Below are positions 56,444 through 64,000 of a stretch of DNA of 64,000 nt, piece after piece. The stretch is from an uncultured Prevotella sp. GTDB lineage: Bacteria > Bacteroidota > Bacteroidia > Bacteroidales > Bacteroidaceae. Where the stretch lies: contig CAMCBZ010000002.1 in NCBI GenBank assembly GCA_945873145.1, forward strand, positions 94,310 to 158,309, in the 5' to 3' direction. A model generated the notes under the pieces. The model ran no database searches, was not told the origin of the DNA, and saw nothing but the letters and a program-made list of their open reading frames with translations. Each line of letters opens with the position of its first letter. Within the stretch, counting starts at the first letter, position 1. A program made the translations under genes and the position numbers.

Positions 56444-57814
56444 ATGGATGTCTTTAGCTATATCATCAGCTTAGGCGCATCAGTCATGATGCCGATCATC
56501 TTCACGGTGATCGGCCTCTGCATTGGCATGAAGTTCGGCCAGGCCCTTAAATCGGGACTCTATGTGGGTGTCGGCTTTGTGGGCTTGGGTGTCGTCACGG
56601 CTTTGCTGACCACCAACTTCAACGATCCGCTGAAAGCGATCTGCGATCTCTATCACCTCCAGCTCAACGTCTTCGACATGGGCTGGCCGGCTGCTGCGTC
56701 TGTTGCCTACAACACAGCGGTGGGCGCGCTTATCATTCCTATCTGTCTGGGCATCAATGTGCTCATGCTCTTGACGAAAACGACAAGCACGCTCAACATC
56801 GACTTGTGGAACTACTGGCACTTTGCTTTCATCGGTGCCGTGGCTTACTTCGTCATGGGCGAGAGCCTCGCCTGGGGCTATTTTGCCGCCATCGTGTGCT
56901 ACATCATCACGTTGGTACTCGCTGACATCACTGCCCCGAAGTTCCAAAAGTACTATGATCTCGATGGCATCAGCATTCCGCAACCATTCTGTCAGAGTTT
57001 TATGCCCTTTGCTGTCGTCATCAATAAGGTTCTCGACAAGATTCCGGGATTCTCCCGTCTCGATGTAGACGCAGAAGGTCTCAAGCGCAAGTTCGGTGTC
57101 TTCGGCGAGCCTTTGCTCCTTGGCGTCATCGTCGGCATCCTCATCGGAGTGGCTGCTCATTTCGACGTGAAGATGGTTTTGACCTTAGGTGTCACTATGG
57201 GTGCTGTCATGGAACTCATTCCCCGTATCACCAAACTGTTTATCGACGGTTTAAAACCCATCTCTGTCAAAGCACAGGAAATGGTTGACAAGCACCTCCA
57301 CGGACGTAAGGTGCACATCGGTATGAGCCCCGCGCTGGTCATCGGACACCCGACCACACTCGTCGTCTCGATTCTGTTGATCCCCACCGTGCTGGTTGTT
57401 TCCGTCATTCTGCCGGGCAATCAGTTCCTTCCGTTAGCCTCCTTGGCCGGTATGTTCTATCTCTTCCCAATCGTACTACCCTATACTAAGGGCAACGTAG
57501 TGAAGACGTTTATCATCGGTCTTGTGGCACTGATCTTCGGCCTTTACTTTGTCACCGACATGGCACCTGACTTCACACTGGCAGCCAATGCTGTCTTTGA
57601 GGCCACCAAGGACAAAGCAGCGCAGATTCCTCAAGGTTTCACAGGAGGAGCTCTCGATTTCGCCTCGTCGCTCATTGGCTGGGTGATCTACAAGCTCACG
57701 TGCTATGTCCGCTATGTGGGACCGGCTATTCTCGTCTTACTTACCTTGGCATTGATGGTCTACAACCATAAGCAGATCGTTAAACACGAGAAGCAGGCTA
57801 ATAGCAACAAGTAA
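56444..57814 (+). CDS. Orphan PTS galactitol-type IIC permease
   Basis: A 456-residue inner-membrane protein with about ten helices, of the galactitol (GatC) IIC family: MDVFSYIISLGASVMMPIIFTVIG at the start, KFGQALKSGLYVGVGFVGLG, FVMGESLAWGYFAAIV and GHPTTLVVSILLIPTVLVV. No IIA or IIB gene is nearby, and no phosphorylation domain is fused. In this setting it probably moves an unphosphorylated keto-uronate across the membrane, which is an inference from its place between KduD and KduI. Confidence 0.85.
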   Translation: MDVFSYIISLGASVMMPIIFTVIGLCIGMKFGQALKSGLYVGVGFVGLGVVTALLTTNFNDPLKAICDLYHLQLNVFDMGWPAAASVAYNTAVGALIIPICLGINVLMLLTKTTSTLNIDLWNYWHFAFIGAVAYFVMGESLAWGYFAAIVCYIITLVLADITAPKFQKYYDLDGISIPQPFCQSFMPFAVVINKVLDKIPGFSRLDVDAEGLKRKFGVFGEPLLLGVIVGILIGVAAHFDVKMVLTLGVTMGAVMELIPRITKLFIDGLKPISVKAQEMVDKHLHGRKVHIGMSPALVIGHPTTLVVSILLIPTVLVVSVILPGNQFLPLASLAGMFYLFPIVLPYTKGNVVKTFIIGLVALIFGLYFVTDMAPDFTLAANAVFEATKDKAAQIPQGFTGGALDFASSLIGWVIYKLTCYVRYVGPAILVLLTLALMVYNHKQIVKHEKQANSNK

Positions 57815-57828
57815 AGTTGGAAAACAAC

Positions 57829-57848
57829 AATATATAACAAGGTGTGTC
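57829..57848 (+). other. Recurrent TATATAATAAGGTGT motif, copy 5
   Basis: CAATATATAACAAGGTGTGT lies between the permease and kduI, on the plus strand and here parallel to the genes. Confidence 0.5.
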
Positions 57849-57897
57849 TATCCATCAGAAAGACACATGTTCAATACTGTATTTGGAATAAGAAAAT

Positions 57898-58878
57898 ATG
57901 ATGAAGAAGTTTATGATAGCGTTGTTTCTCTGTCTGGCAACAGTACAGGGCTTCGCACAAAATTGCAAAACCAATTTATATCCCATGAAGAGTGAAAATG
58001 CCTATACACACTATAATGTGCGCTATGCCACCAGTCCGGTAGATGCCAAGCACTATACCACAGACCGTCTGCGTCAGGAATACCTTATCCAAAAGGTTTT
58101 CGTGCCCGGTGAGGTTAACTGGACTTATTCGCTCTTTGACCGTTTCCTCATTGGTGGCGCCGAGCCGACAACACAGCCGTTGACGCTGACGAGCATCGCA
58201 CCGCTCTATACCGAGAAGACTACGGACAAAAAGCGCTTGCTCGACAACCGTGAGATCGGCATCATCAACATCGGTGGTGACGGTACTGTGACGGTGGACG
58301 GTAAGAGTTATAACCTGAAATTTCAGGAAGCCATCTATATTGGCCGTGCTGACGCCAAGAACGATCATCAGATCGTGCTCAGCAGTAAGGACGCTGCACA
58401 TCCCGCTAAGTTCTACATGAACTCAGCCTGCGCTCACCAGACTTTCCCGACGAAGAAGGTGACGCTCAAGGAGGCCAACAACATCGTTGCCGGCAGTCTG
58501 AAGGAGAGCAACGCCCGCGTCATCCATCAGCTGATTATCGACGGTGTTGCTGGAGTGCGCACCTGTCAGCTTCAGATGGGTGTCACCGAACTGCAAGAGG
58601 GTAGTGTTTGGAACACCATGCCTGCTCACACTCACCTGCGCCGCATGGAGACTTACCTCTATTATAAGGTTCCCGACGGTCAGCGCATCCTCCATGTCAT
58701 GGGTGAGCCCAAGGAGACACGCCCCATCTGGCTCAGCAATGAGGAAGCCGTCATCGCTCCCTCTTGGTCAGTGCATTGCGCAGCAGGAACCAGCAACTAC
58801 ACTTTTATCTGGGGTATGGCCGGTGAAAATCTCGACTATGGCGACATGCAGAAGGTGATGCCAAAGGATTTTGAATAA
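57898..58878 (+). CDS. kduI: KduI-type 5-keto-4-deoxyuronate isomerase with a signal peptide
   Basis: 326 residues. The first 20 or so (MMKKFMIALFLCLATVQGFA, then QN) form a clear type I signal peptide, and the KduI domain begins near residue 38 (YNVRYATSPVDAKHYTTDRLRQEYL). Family motifs are intact: the zinc ligands His244, His246 and Glu251 in MPAHTHLRRME, and His293 in WSVHCAAGTSNYTFIWG, so it should be active. KduI turns 5-keto-4-deoxyuronate (DKI) into DKII. Usual KduI is a cytoplasmic protein of about 280 residues, so the added export signal is unusual and suggests isomerisation in the periplasm. Confidence 0.88.
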   Translation: MMKKFMIALFLCLATVQGFAQNCKTNLYPMKSENAYTHYNVRYATSPVDAKHYTTDRLRQEYLIQKVFVPGEVNWTYSLFDRFLIGGAEPTTQPLTLTSIAPLYTEKTTDKKRLLDNREIGIINIGGDGTVTVDGKSYNLKFQEAIYIGRADAKNDHQIVLSSKDAAHPAKFYMNSACAHQTFPTKKVTLKEANNIVAGSLKESNARVIHQLIIDGVAGVRTCQLQMGVTELQEGSVWNTMPAHTHLRRMETYLYYKVPDGQRILHVMGEPKETRPIWLSNEEAVIAPSWSVHCAAGTSNYTFIWGMAGENLDYGDMQKVMPKDFE

Positions 58879-58879
58879 G

Positions 58880-60040
58880 ATGAAAAAAGAAAAACATTTA
58901 GCAGTTGGAGCGGCTTTGCTGTCATTCTTCCTGCTGAGTCCGTCTGCCACACTTTCCGCAGCTACACACGCAGAAGCTCAGAGCAAGGTGCTCACTTTCC
59001 ACAATCCTTCCTCATTCCAACGCGATGAGGTGGTGGAAGTCAAGGGCAGTGAGCTCTACAAAGCATTGGGAGTGAAGGCCGGAACACCCGTCGTCGTCAA
59101 AGACAAACGGGGCAACGAGGTAACATCACAGCTGGATCACGACGGCAACCTGCTTGTTGATGTCTTTGTGCGTCCGATGTCCACAACGACCTATACCGTT
59201 GCTGTGGGTCAGCCCTCGAAGTACCGCCAATGGGTCTTCGGTCGCCTCGTGCCGGAGCGCAAGGACGATATTACTTGGGAAAACGACCGTGGTGCCTATC
59301 GCATCTACGGTCCGGCGCTGGAAAAAACCGGTGAACGCTCATTCGGTACGGATGTCTGGGTGAAGAATACGCCCGACCTCGTCATCAACGACCGCTATGC
59401 CGGAGATGAGAAAGGCGTCTCGTATCATGTCGATCACGGCACGGGCTATGATCCTTACGACGTTGGTCCTACGCTCGGCTGCGGTGCTCCCGGCCTGCTG
59501 ATCGACGGCAAGCTGAAGATGCCCTACTGCTGGAAGACCTACAAGATACTGGACAATGGTCCTCTGCGCTTCACAGTGGAGGCCGACTATGGCAATGAGC
59601 ACCGTATCATCAGCCTTGACAAAGGCAGCAACTTCAACCGTATGACAGTTTGGTATGACCAGTTGCCTGCCGGAGCTCGCCTTGCTACCGGTGTCGTACT
59701 CCATGACGCTGACTCTACAACTGTTGTTTTGGGTAAAGACTATGTGCAGTATGCTGATCCCACGGACAATATCCATGCCAACAACTGTCAGGTGTTTGTC
59801 GCCGCACTCTTCCCCAATGGTGTCGACTCTAGCTTTATCTTGCCGCTCGATCATCCCGACAAGATCCGCTACGCCCATGCTTTAGGTGCGCGTCCGCTGA
59901 AGAGCGGAGAGCGCTATACCTATTATTTTGGTTCAGCCTGGAGCCGCTATGATGTACGCACCCAACGCGAATGGCAACTGCGCATCGACGAGACACTCGA
60001 GTGCCTGCACCATCCTGTGGCATACACGTTCTCAAAATAG
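58880..60040 (+). CDS. DUF4861-family exported protein
   Basis: A 386-residue protein with a signal peptide (ALLSFFLLSPSATLSAA) and beta-rich sequence that matches DUF4861: FHNPSSFQRDEVVEV, WVFGRLVPERKDDITWENDRGAYRIYG, DYDVGPTLGCGAPG-like DPYDVGPTLGCGAPGLLIDG, and HNC-free end FGSAWSRYDVRTQREWQ. The ATG at 58880, one base after the kduI stop, is preferred to the TTG at 58871. The fold recalls aldose epimerase-like or lyase-associated sandwiches. Function unknown; the position suggests uronate oligosaccharide processing in the periplasm. Confidence 0.78.
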   Translation: MKKEKHLAVGAALLSFFLLSPSATLSAATHAEAQSKVLTFHNPSSFQRDEVVEVKGSELYKALGVKAGTPVVVKDKRGNEVTSQLDHDGNLLVDVFVRPMSTTTYTVAVGQPSKYRQWVFGRLVPERKDDITWENDRGAYRIYGPALEKTGERSFGTDVWVKNTPDLVINDRYAGDEKGVSYHVDHGTGYDPYDVGPTLGCGAPGLLIDGKLKMPYCWKTYKILDNGPLRFTVEADYGNEHRIISLDKGSNFNRMTVWYDQLPAGARLATGVVLHDADSTTVVLGKDYVQYADPTDNIHANNCQVFVAALFPNGVDSSFILPLDHPDKIRYAHALGARPLKSGERYTYYFGSAWSRYDVRTQREWQLRIDETLECLHHPVAYTFSK

Positions 60041-60077
60041 GAAACTACTGTTTTCATAGAAATATATACTTCATTGA

Positions 60078-60119
60078 GTTCTGACCTTATGCTTTCACTG
60101 CAAGGTCAGAACTTTTTTT
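60078..60119 (+). terminator. Terminator of the uronate operon
   Basis: A perfect 11-bp stem GTTCTGACCTT/AAGGTCAGAAC with a 13-nt loop is followed by seven T residues. Confidence 0.92.
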
Positions 60120-60186
60120 GTGCCCTTATCGTACCACGTCAATGATTTTTCACAGTCATAACGCCGTGAAATCCAAAAAAAATATG

Positions 60187-60194
60187 TAAGTTTG
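60187..60194 (+). promoter_or_regulatory. -7 box directly before the small membrane protein
   Basis: TAAGTTTG followed by C fits TAnnTTTG. Only four bases separate it from the ATG at 60199, so the mRNA may be leaderless. Confidence 0.5.
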
Positions 60195-60198
60195 CAAT

Positions 60199-60444
60199 AT
60201 GAAATGGAAACTTAGAATAGATTGGCGCAAGGTCGTGCTGTTTCTCGTTATATCGGCAGGACTGCTTTATTTGACGCGCTCTGTACTCATGGCGGCGGGA
60301 GTCATCATGCTGCTCTTTGTCGTTGACAGTCTGATCAGCGATTGGGAATATCGTCGTAAAACCCACGAGCTCTTCAAGGACATCAGAGAGCAGCAGGAAC
60401 AGAAAGCCAAAGAAAAACAAAACGATGTCGTAGACAAGCATTGA
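60199..60444 (+). CDS. Small membrane protein of unknown function
   Basis: 81 residues: a basic start (MKWKLRIDWRK), a hydrophobic stretch at 12-44 that can form two helices (VVLFLVISAGLLYL and VLMAAGVIMLLFVVD), and a charged C-terminal tail (DIREQQEQKAKEKQ) that would be a short cytoplasmic coil. No family recognised. It precedes the kinase/RapZ gene by 13 bp and is probably cotranscribed. Confidence 0.65.
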   Translation: MKWKLRIDWRKVVLFLVISAGLLYLTRSVLMAAGVIMLLFVVDSLISDWEYRRKTHELFKDIREQQEQKAKEKQNDVVDKH

Positions 60445-60457
60445 TGACGATATATCC

Positions 60458-62008
60458 ATGGACCAACTCATACAACTCTATACCACTTGGGCAGGACAGG
60501 CTCCCGCCCATGTTGAGATGCTTGCCGGAGCAGGCAGCAACAGACAATATTACCGGTTGACGGGGGCTGACGGGCAGACCGTCATCGGCGTGCTTGGCAC
60601 CAGCCATGACGAGGATCACGCCTTTGTGTATCTCGACCGGCATTTCACGCAGCGCAAACTGCCGGTTCCCCGTGTGCTGGCCGTCAGCAGCGACGAGATG
60701 TGCTATCTGCAAACCGACTTGGGCAGCACATCGCTCTTCGAGGCTATCCGCGGCGGACGTGAGGCAGGCGGGAGATACAACCTGGCGGAGAAAGAACTCT
60801 TGAAGCGCACGATCAGCCAACTGCCCAACCTGCAGATTCGCGGTGCCATCGGCTTGGACTGGAACAACTGCTATCCCCAGCCGGAGTTCGACGAGGACAA
60901 TGTGCTCTTTGATCTCAACTACTTCAAGTATTGCTTCCTCAAGCCTACAGAACTGGAGTTCCATGAAGTGAAACTTCAGGCCAGCTTCCGACGTTTTGCC
61001 AAAGACCTGATAGCAGAGCCGACGGAGAGTTTCATGTATCGAGATTTTCAGGCACGCAATATCATGCTCGACGCCGAGGGTAATCCGTTTTTCATCGACT
61101 TCCAGGGCGGGCGTAAAGGACCTTATTATTACGATTTGGCTTCATTCTTGTGGCAGGCATCGGCAAAGTACAGCTTCAAGCTGCGCCGTGATCTCATCGC
61201 TGAGTACTATCATGCTTTGAGCCATTACATCGAGGTGCCGTCTGTTCGTCACTTTGCCGGCCGGCTGAGTCTCTTTGTCCTCTTCCGTACGCTGCAGGTG
61301 TTAGGTGCCTATGGCTTCCGTGGATACTTTGAGCATAAGCAGCATTTCATCGACAGCATACCTCCTGCCATACAAAATCTGCGTGACCTCCTTGCCCTGC
61401 GTGAGGATGTGTTGCCTTATCCCTATCTGCGTGAAGTGCTGACCGCTTTGGTCAACCTTCCGCAATTTGCGCCTAAGAAAGACGAGATGCAGCCTCGAAA
61501 AGACGGTTTCAAGACCACAGACAGCAACATCTATCCAAAGAATCCACAAGACGGACTGCCTACATTCTCGAAATACGATGGCAAGGGACCGCTCGTGGTG
61601 CGCGTGTATAGCTTCTCCTATAAAAAGGGAATCCCTGAGGATCCCTCGGGCAATGGAGGCGGCTATGTCTTCGACTGCCGTTCTACGCACAACCCCGGAC
61701 GTTATGAACCTTATAAAAAACTGACGGGGCTCGACGAGCCAGTGATACGCTTCCTTGAGGACGACGGCGAGATCGTGGAGTTTCTGCAACATGTCTATGC
61801 CCTTGCCGACCATCATGTGGCGCGCTATATCCAGCGGGGCTTCACGAGTCTGATGTTTTGTTTCGGCTGTACTGGCGGTCAACATCGCAGCGTCTACAGT
61901 GCACAGCATTTGGCAGAGCACATCCATGAGAAGTTCGGCATCGAGGTGCAGATCGTGCACCGCGAGCAGAACATCCGGCAAACCTTGGAAGCTGTGACAG
62001 ACAAGTGA
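60458..62008 (+). CDS. AmgK-like sugar kinase fused to a RapZ C-terminal domain
   Basis: 516 residues with two domains. Residues 1-330 are an aminoglycoside-phosphotransferase fold like the cell-wall-recycling kinase AmgK: the P-loop AGSNRQYYRL, QTDLGSTSLFEAI, the catalytic loop YRDFQARN with Asp196, and the metal-binding IDFQGG, then GPYYYDLASFLW. After a linker, residues 377-516 match the C-terminal domain of RapZ: VRVYSFSYKKGIP, FDCRSTHNPGRYEPY, and GCTGGQHRSVYSAQ. The RapZ P-loop ATPase domain is absent. RapZ senses glucosamine-6-phosphate, so the fusion may link amino-sugar recycling to sensing. Confidence 0.88.
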   Translation: MDQLIQLYTTWAGQAPAHVEMLAGAGSNRQYYRLTGADGQTVIGVLGTSHDEDHAFVYLDRHFTQRKLPVPRVLAVSSDEMCYLQTDLGSTSLFEAIRGGREAGGRYNLAEKELLKRTISQLPNLQIRGAIGLDWNNCYPQPEFDEDNVLFDLNYFKYCFLKPTELEFHEVKLQASFRRFAKDLIAEPTESFMYRDFQARNIMLDAEGNPFFIDFQGGRKGPYYYDLASFLWQASAKYSFKLRRDLIAEYYHALSHYIEVPSVRHFAGRLSLFVLFRTLQVLGAYGFRGYFEHKQHFIDSIPPAIQNLRDLLALREDVLPYPYLREVLTALVNLPQFAPKKDEMQPRKDGFKTTDSNIYPKNPQDGLPTFSKYDGKGPLVVRVYSFSYKKGIPEDPSGNGGGYVFDCRSTHNPGRYEPYKKLTGLDEPVIRFLEDDGEIVEFLQHVYALADHHVARYIQRGFTSLMFCFGCTGGQHRSVYSAQHLAEHIHEKFGIEVQIVHREQNIRQTLEAVTDK

Positions 62009-62137
62009 CCCCTGTCTGTCGCACAGTGCCAACAAACTATCACGACAGTGCCTCGCCGCCCGCATGAGAGGCGGCTGCACTGCCGTCTACTGACAAATCA
62101 AATATCAATAACAACTATAACTCTAAAGACAATCACC

Positions 62138-63850
62138 ATGACAAAAAGCTATCTACTCCTCAGCCTTATGCTCTGCTTAGGATGGCATCATGCCGAGGCA
62201 AAACCGACACAAGAGACTCAGCAGGGTAGGACAGGGGCCACCTGCGCCTTTTCCTATTTCACCTACCAAGGCCATGACCAGCGCTTCGCCGTGCCTTATG
62301 ATCACAACCGGGAGTATCTCACTCCGGTGCGTTCGGGCTATTATCCCGATCCGAGCGTCTGTCGGGTAGGCAAGACCTTCTATATGGTCAACTCCTCCTT
62401 TGGCTCCTATCCCGGCGTGCCCATTGCTACTTCGCAGGACCTTGTCAGCTGGCAACCTGCCGGATATGTTCTTGACCGCCCCTCCCAACTGCCCTTGGCT
62501 GGTCAGCCCGTCGCCCACGGCGGCATCTACGCACCGACGATCCGCTACAACAAACGCAACAAGACGTTCTACATGATCACGACCAACGTGGGACGCGGTA
62601 ACTTCCTCGTCAAGAGCAAGGATCCGTCGAAAGGCTGGAGTGACCCTATTTGGTTGCCAAAAGTGCAAGGTATCGATCCCGACCTGCTGTTCGACGACGA
62701 TGGTAAAGCTTATATCGTGCATAACGCTTCGGTGACTGGTAAGCCTGCCTATGAGGGGCAGACTGCCATCCGTCTCTTTGAGTTCGACGTCAAAGGCGAC
62801 TCTACGCGTGGCGATTTCAAAGAGATCGTCCGTGGAGGAACGCATGTTGAGGAGAAGCCGATATGGATTGAGGGACCGCATCTCTATAAACGGGGACACT
62901 ATTATTACCTCATGTGTGCCGAAGGCGGTACGGCTGAGCATCATAGCGAAGTGGTCTTCCGTGCCAAGAAGCCACAGGGACCTTGGGAGGAATACAGTGG
63001 TAACCCCATTCTTACCCAGCGTGATCTCGGTGAGGAGCTTCTTGATCCCGTTACCTGCACCGGTCATGCCGACCTCGTAGAGGACGGTACCGGACAGTGG
63101 TGGGCTGTGTTCTTAGGCTGCCGTCCTTACGAGGGCAATCTCTACAACACAGGGCGCGAGACTTTCCTGCTGCCCGTCACATGGAAAAACGACTGGCCTG
63201 TCATCCTCGAACACGGCAAGGCGGTTCAGACGTTCAACGCCAAGAAAGGTGTACAACTGAAGGTCCGCCCATCGCAAACCCCTGAGCAACTCGGCATCAC
63301 AGGCAACTTCTCTTATACCGACCGCTTTGACAGCACAGCCCTGAACCAGCGCTGGACATTCGTCCGCAATCCGTCGGCATTCTATGCTACGGGAACCGGC
63401 GGACTTGTCATCAGCGGTTTGCCGACCAGCCTCTCTGTCAAAGAGAACCCCTTGGCTGTGTTTGTACATCAGCAAAACGCCAGTTTCACGGCAGAGACCG
63501 AGATGACCCAGCAGTCCACAAGTGCCAAGACGGTAGCCGGCATGTTGCTCTTGCAGGGAGCTAACGCAAACATTGTCTTTGGAAAAACATTGCGTCACGG
63601 CAAACCTGTGCTTGTCTTGCAACGCACAGAGAAAGCGCCTGTCGTCATTGCCTCCGCGCCGATAGAGACGGGATCCGTCAAGCTTCGAGTTACAGGCGAT
63701 GGACGTTGGTATTCGTTCTATTACCAGCCGCAAGGGCAGGACTGGAAAGTATTGGCCGCAGGAGTCGATGCCAGTAACCTCAGCACTACCAAGGCAGGTG
63801 GATTCATCGGCACGCTCATCGGCTTGGGCATGTGCACTATCAGTGAATAG
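62138..63850 (+). CDS. GH43 beta-xylosidase/arabinofuranosidase
   Basis: A 570-residue exported enzyme (signal MTKSYLLLSLMLCLGWHHAEA). The five-bladed propeller shows the GH43 acids: Asp71 in SGYYPDPSV, Asp180/Asp182 in GIDPDLLFDDDG, and Glu245 in WIEGPHLY. A C-terminal beta-sandwich (about 390-570; FSYTDRFDSTALNQRWTFVRNP) is the GH43 C2-type domain common in xylosidases. The start at 62138 follows the signal peptide; the upstream in-frame extension is not credible. It removes xylose or arabinose from xylan side chains or ends and could act with the PUL at 5-28 kb, although it is 34 kb away. No obvious promoter is seen in 62009-62137. Confidence 0.9.
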   Translation: MTKSYLLLSLMLCLGWHHAEAKPTQETQQGRTGATCAFSYFTYQGHDQRFAVPYDHNREYLTPVRSGYYPDPSVCRVGKTFYMVNSSFGSYPGVPIATSQDLVSWQPAGYVLDRPSQLPLAGQPVAHGGIYAPTIRYNKRNKTFYMITTNVGRGNFLVKSKDPSKGWSDPIWLPKVQGIDPDLLFDDDGKAYIVHNASVTGKPAYEGQTAIRLFEFDVKGDSTRGDFKEIVRGGTHVEEKPIWIEGPHLYKRGHYYYLMCAEGGTAEHHSEVVFRAKKPQGPWEEYSGNPILTQRDLGEELLDPVTCTGHADLVEDGTGQWWAVFLGCRPYEGNLYNTGRETFLLPVTWKNDWPVILEHGKAVQTFNAKKGVQLKVRPSQTPEQLGITGNFSYTDRFDSTALNQRWTFVRNPSAFYATGTGGLVISGLPTSLSVKENPLAVFVHQQNASFTAETEMTQQSTSAKTVAGMLLLQGANANIVFGKTLRHGKPVLVLQRTEKAPVVIASAPIETGSVKLRVTGDGRWYSFYYQPQGQDWKVLAAGVDASNLSTTKAGGFIGTLIGLGMCTISE

Positions 63851-63858
63851 TCTTTTAC

Positions 63859-63888
63859 CTCTCTAACTCTCTCCGGGGAGTTAGAGAG
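63859..63888 (+). repeat. Hairpin of the CTAACTC/GAGTTAG family after GH43
   Basis: CTCTCTAACTC pairs perfectly with GAGTTAGAGAG around TCTCCGGG. A short A tract follows rather than T residues. A 7-bp palindrome TAGCTCC/GGAGCTA lies near the window end (63973-63990). No gene is seen in 63851-64000. Confidence 0.7.
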
Positions 63889-64000
63889 ACATTGGAAAAA
63901 TAATTTCCTGACTTCGTCAATGCGTCACCCTAAATCGAGAATAAGTTTTTGGAAAATAGTCACGTACAGACTTTAGCTCCCCATGGAGCTATGGTGCTGA

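Noticed and set aside
1..64000. tRNA, rRNA, insertion sequences, phage or plasmid genes
   Set aside because: None was recognised on reading both strands. A tRNAscan or ISfinder search could not be run.

Overview
The window is a chromosomal segment of a Bacteroidota bacterium, most likely a carbohydrate-degrading member of the Prevotellaceae. Four SusC/SusD-type pairs or parts of pairs, a hybrid two-component sensor/AraC regulator, many signal-peptide lipoproteins, Bacteroidota promoters (TAnnTTTG at -7, TTG about 20 bp upstream) and Prevotella-style C-terminal tails all point there. The species cannot be named from the sequence alone. No rRNA, tRNA, CRISPR array, insertion sequence, phage gene or origin was recognised.

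Layout. (1) 1-5.3 kb: the end of a CusC-CusB-CusA metal efflux operon, followed by a small secreted HMA-like protein without metal-binding cysteines. (2) 5.4-28 kb: a polysaccharide utilisation locus with an HTCS regulator, a 1-kb repeat-rich gap, then SusC-SusD-SusC-SusD, a DUF1735-like lipoprotein, a GH10-like lipoprotein that lacks the catalytic glutamates, a GH98 enzyme with a CBM, and a GH29 fucosidase with its own promoter. The gene order copies the xusABCDE-xyn10C core xylan cluster of xylanolytic Bacteroidota. (3) 28-35.5 kb, minus strand: a RagA/RagB-type importer operon with a zinc metallohydrolase lipoprotein and a DUF4302 lipoprotein. (4) 35.7-36.5 kb: a deletion scar, meaning a promoter, a susC fragment, the tail of an unknown gene and a terminator. 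(5) 36.6-47.6 kb, minus strand: housekeeping and peptidase genes (a YqaA-like protein, a membrane protein, purD, an S37 peptidase, a DPP IV-like peptidase, a THUMP RNA methyltransferase, serine acetyltransferase, glutamate dehydrogenase). (6) 48-50.8 kb: nrdD-nrdG. (7) 51-60 kb: an unsaturated-uronate operon with a DUF2264 protein, a GH105, an unknown secreted protein, KduD, an orphan PTS IIC-like permease, a KduI that carries a signal peptide, and DUF4861. (8) 60-64 kb: a small membrane protein, an AmgK-like kinase/RapZ fusion, and a GH43.

How the genes work together. The HTCS probably senses a periplasmic oligosaccharide and switches on the tandem SusCD locus. GH98, GH29 and, further away, GH43 are consistent with complex substituted xylan, although a host fucosylated glycan is an alternative for GH98 plus GH29. 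In the uronate cluster GH105 and KduI both look exported, which suggests that the product of GH105 is isomerised in the periplasm, imported by the IIC-like permease, and reduced by KduD in the cytoplasm.

The least expected signals are the periplasmic-looking KduI, the catalytically dead GH10-like protein in the xyn10C position, several intergenic tandem arrays of different sequence that all have a 22-bp period, and a motif resembling TATATAATAAGGTGT that lies on the plus strand in five gaps whatever the gene direction.
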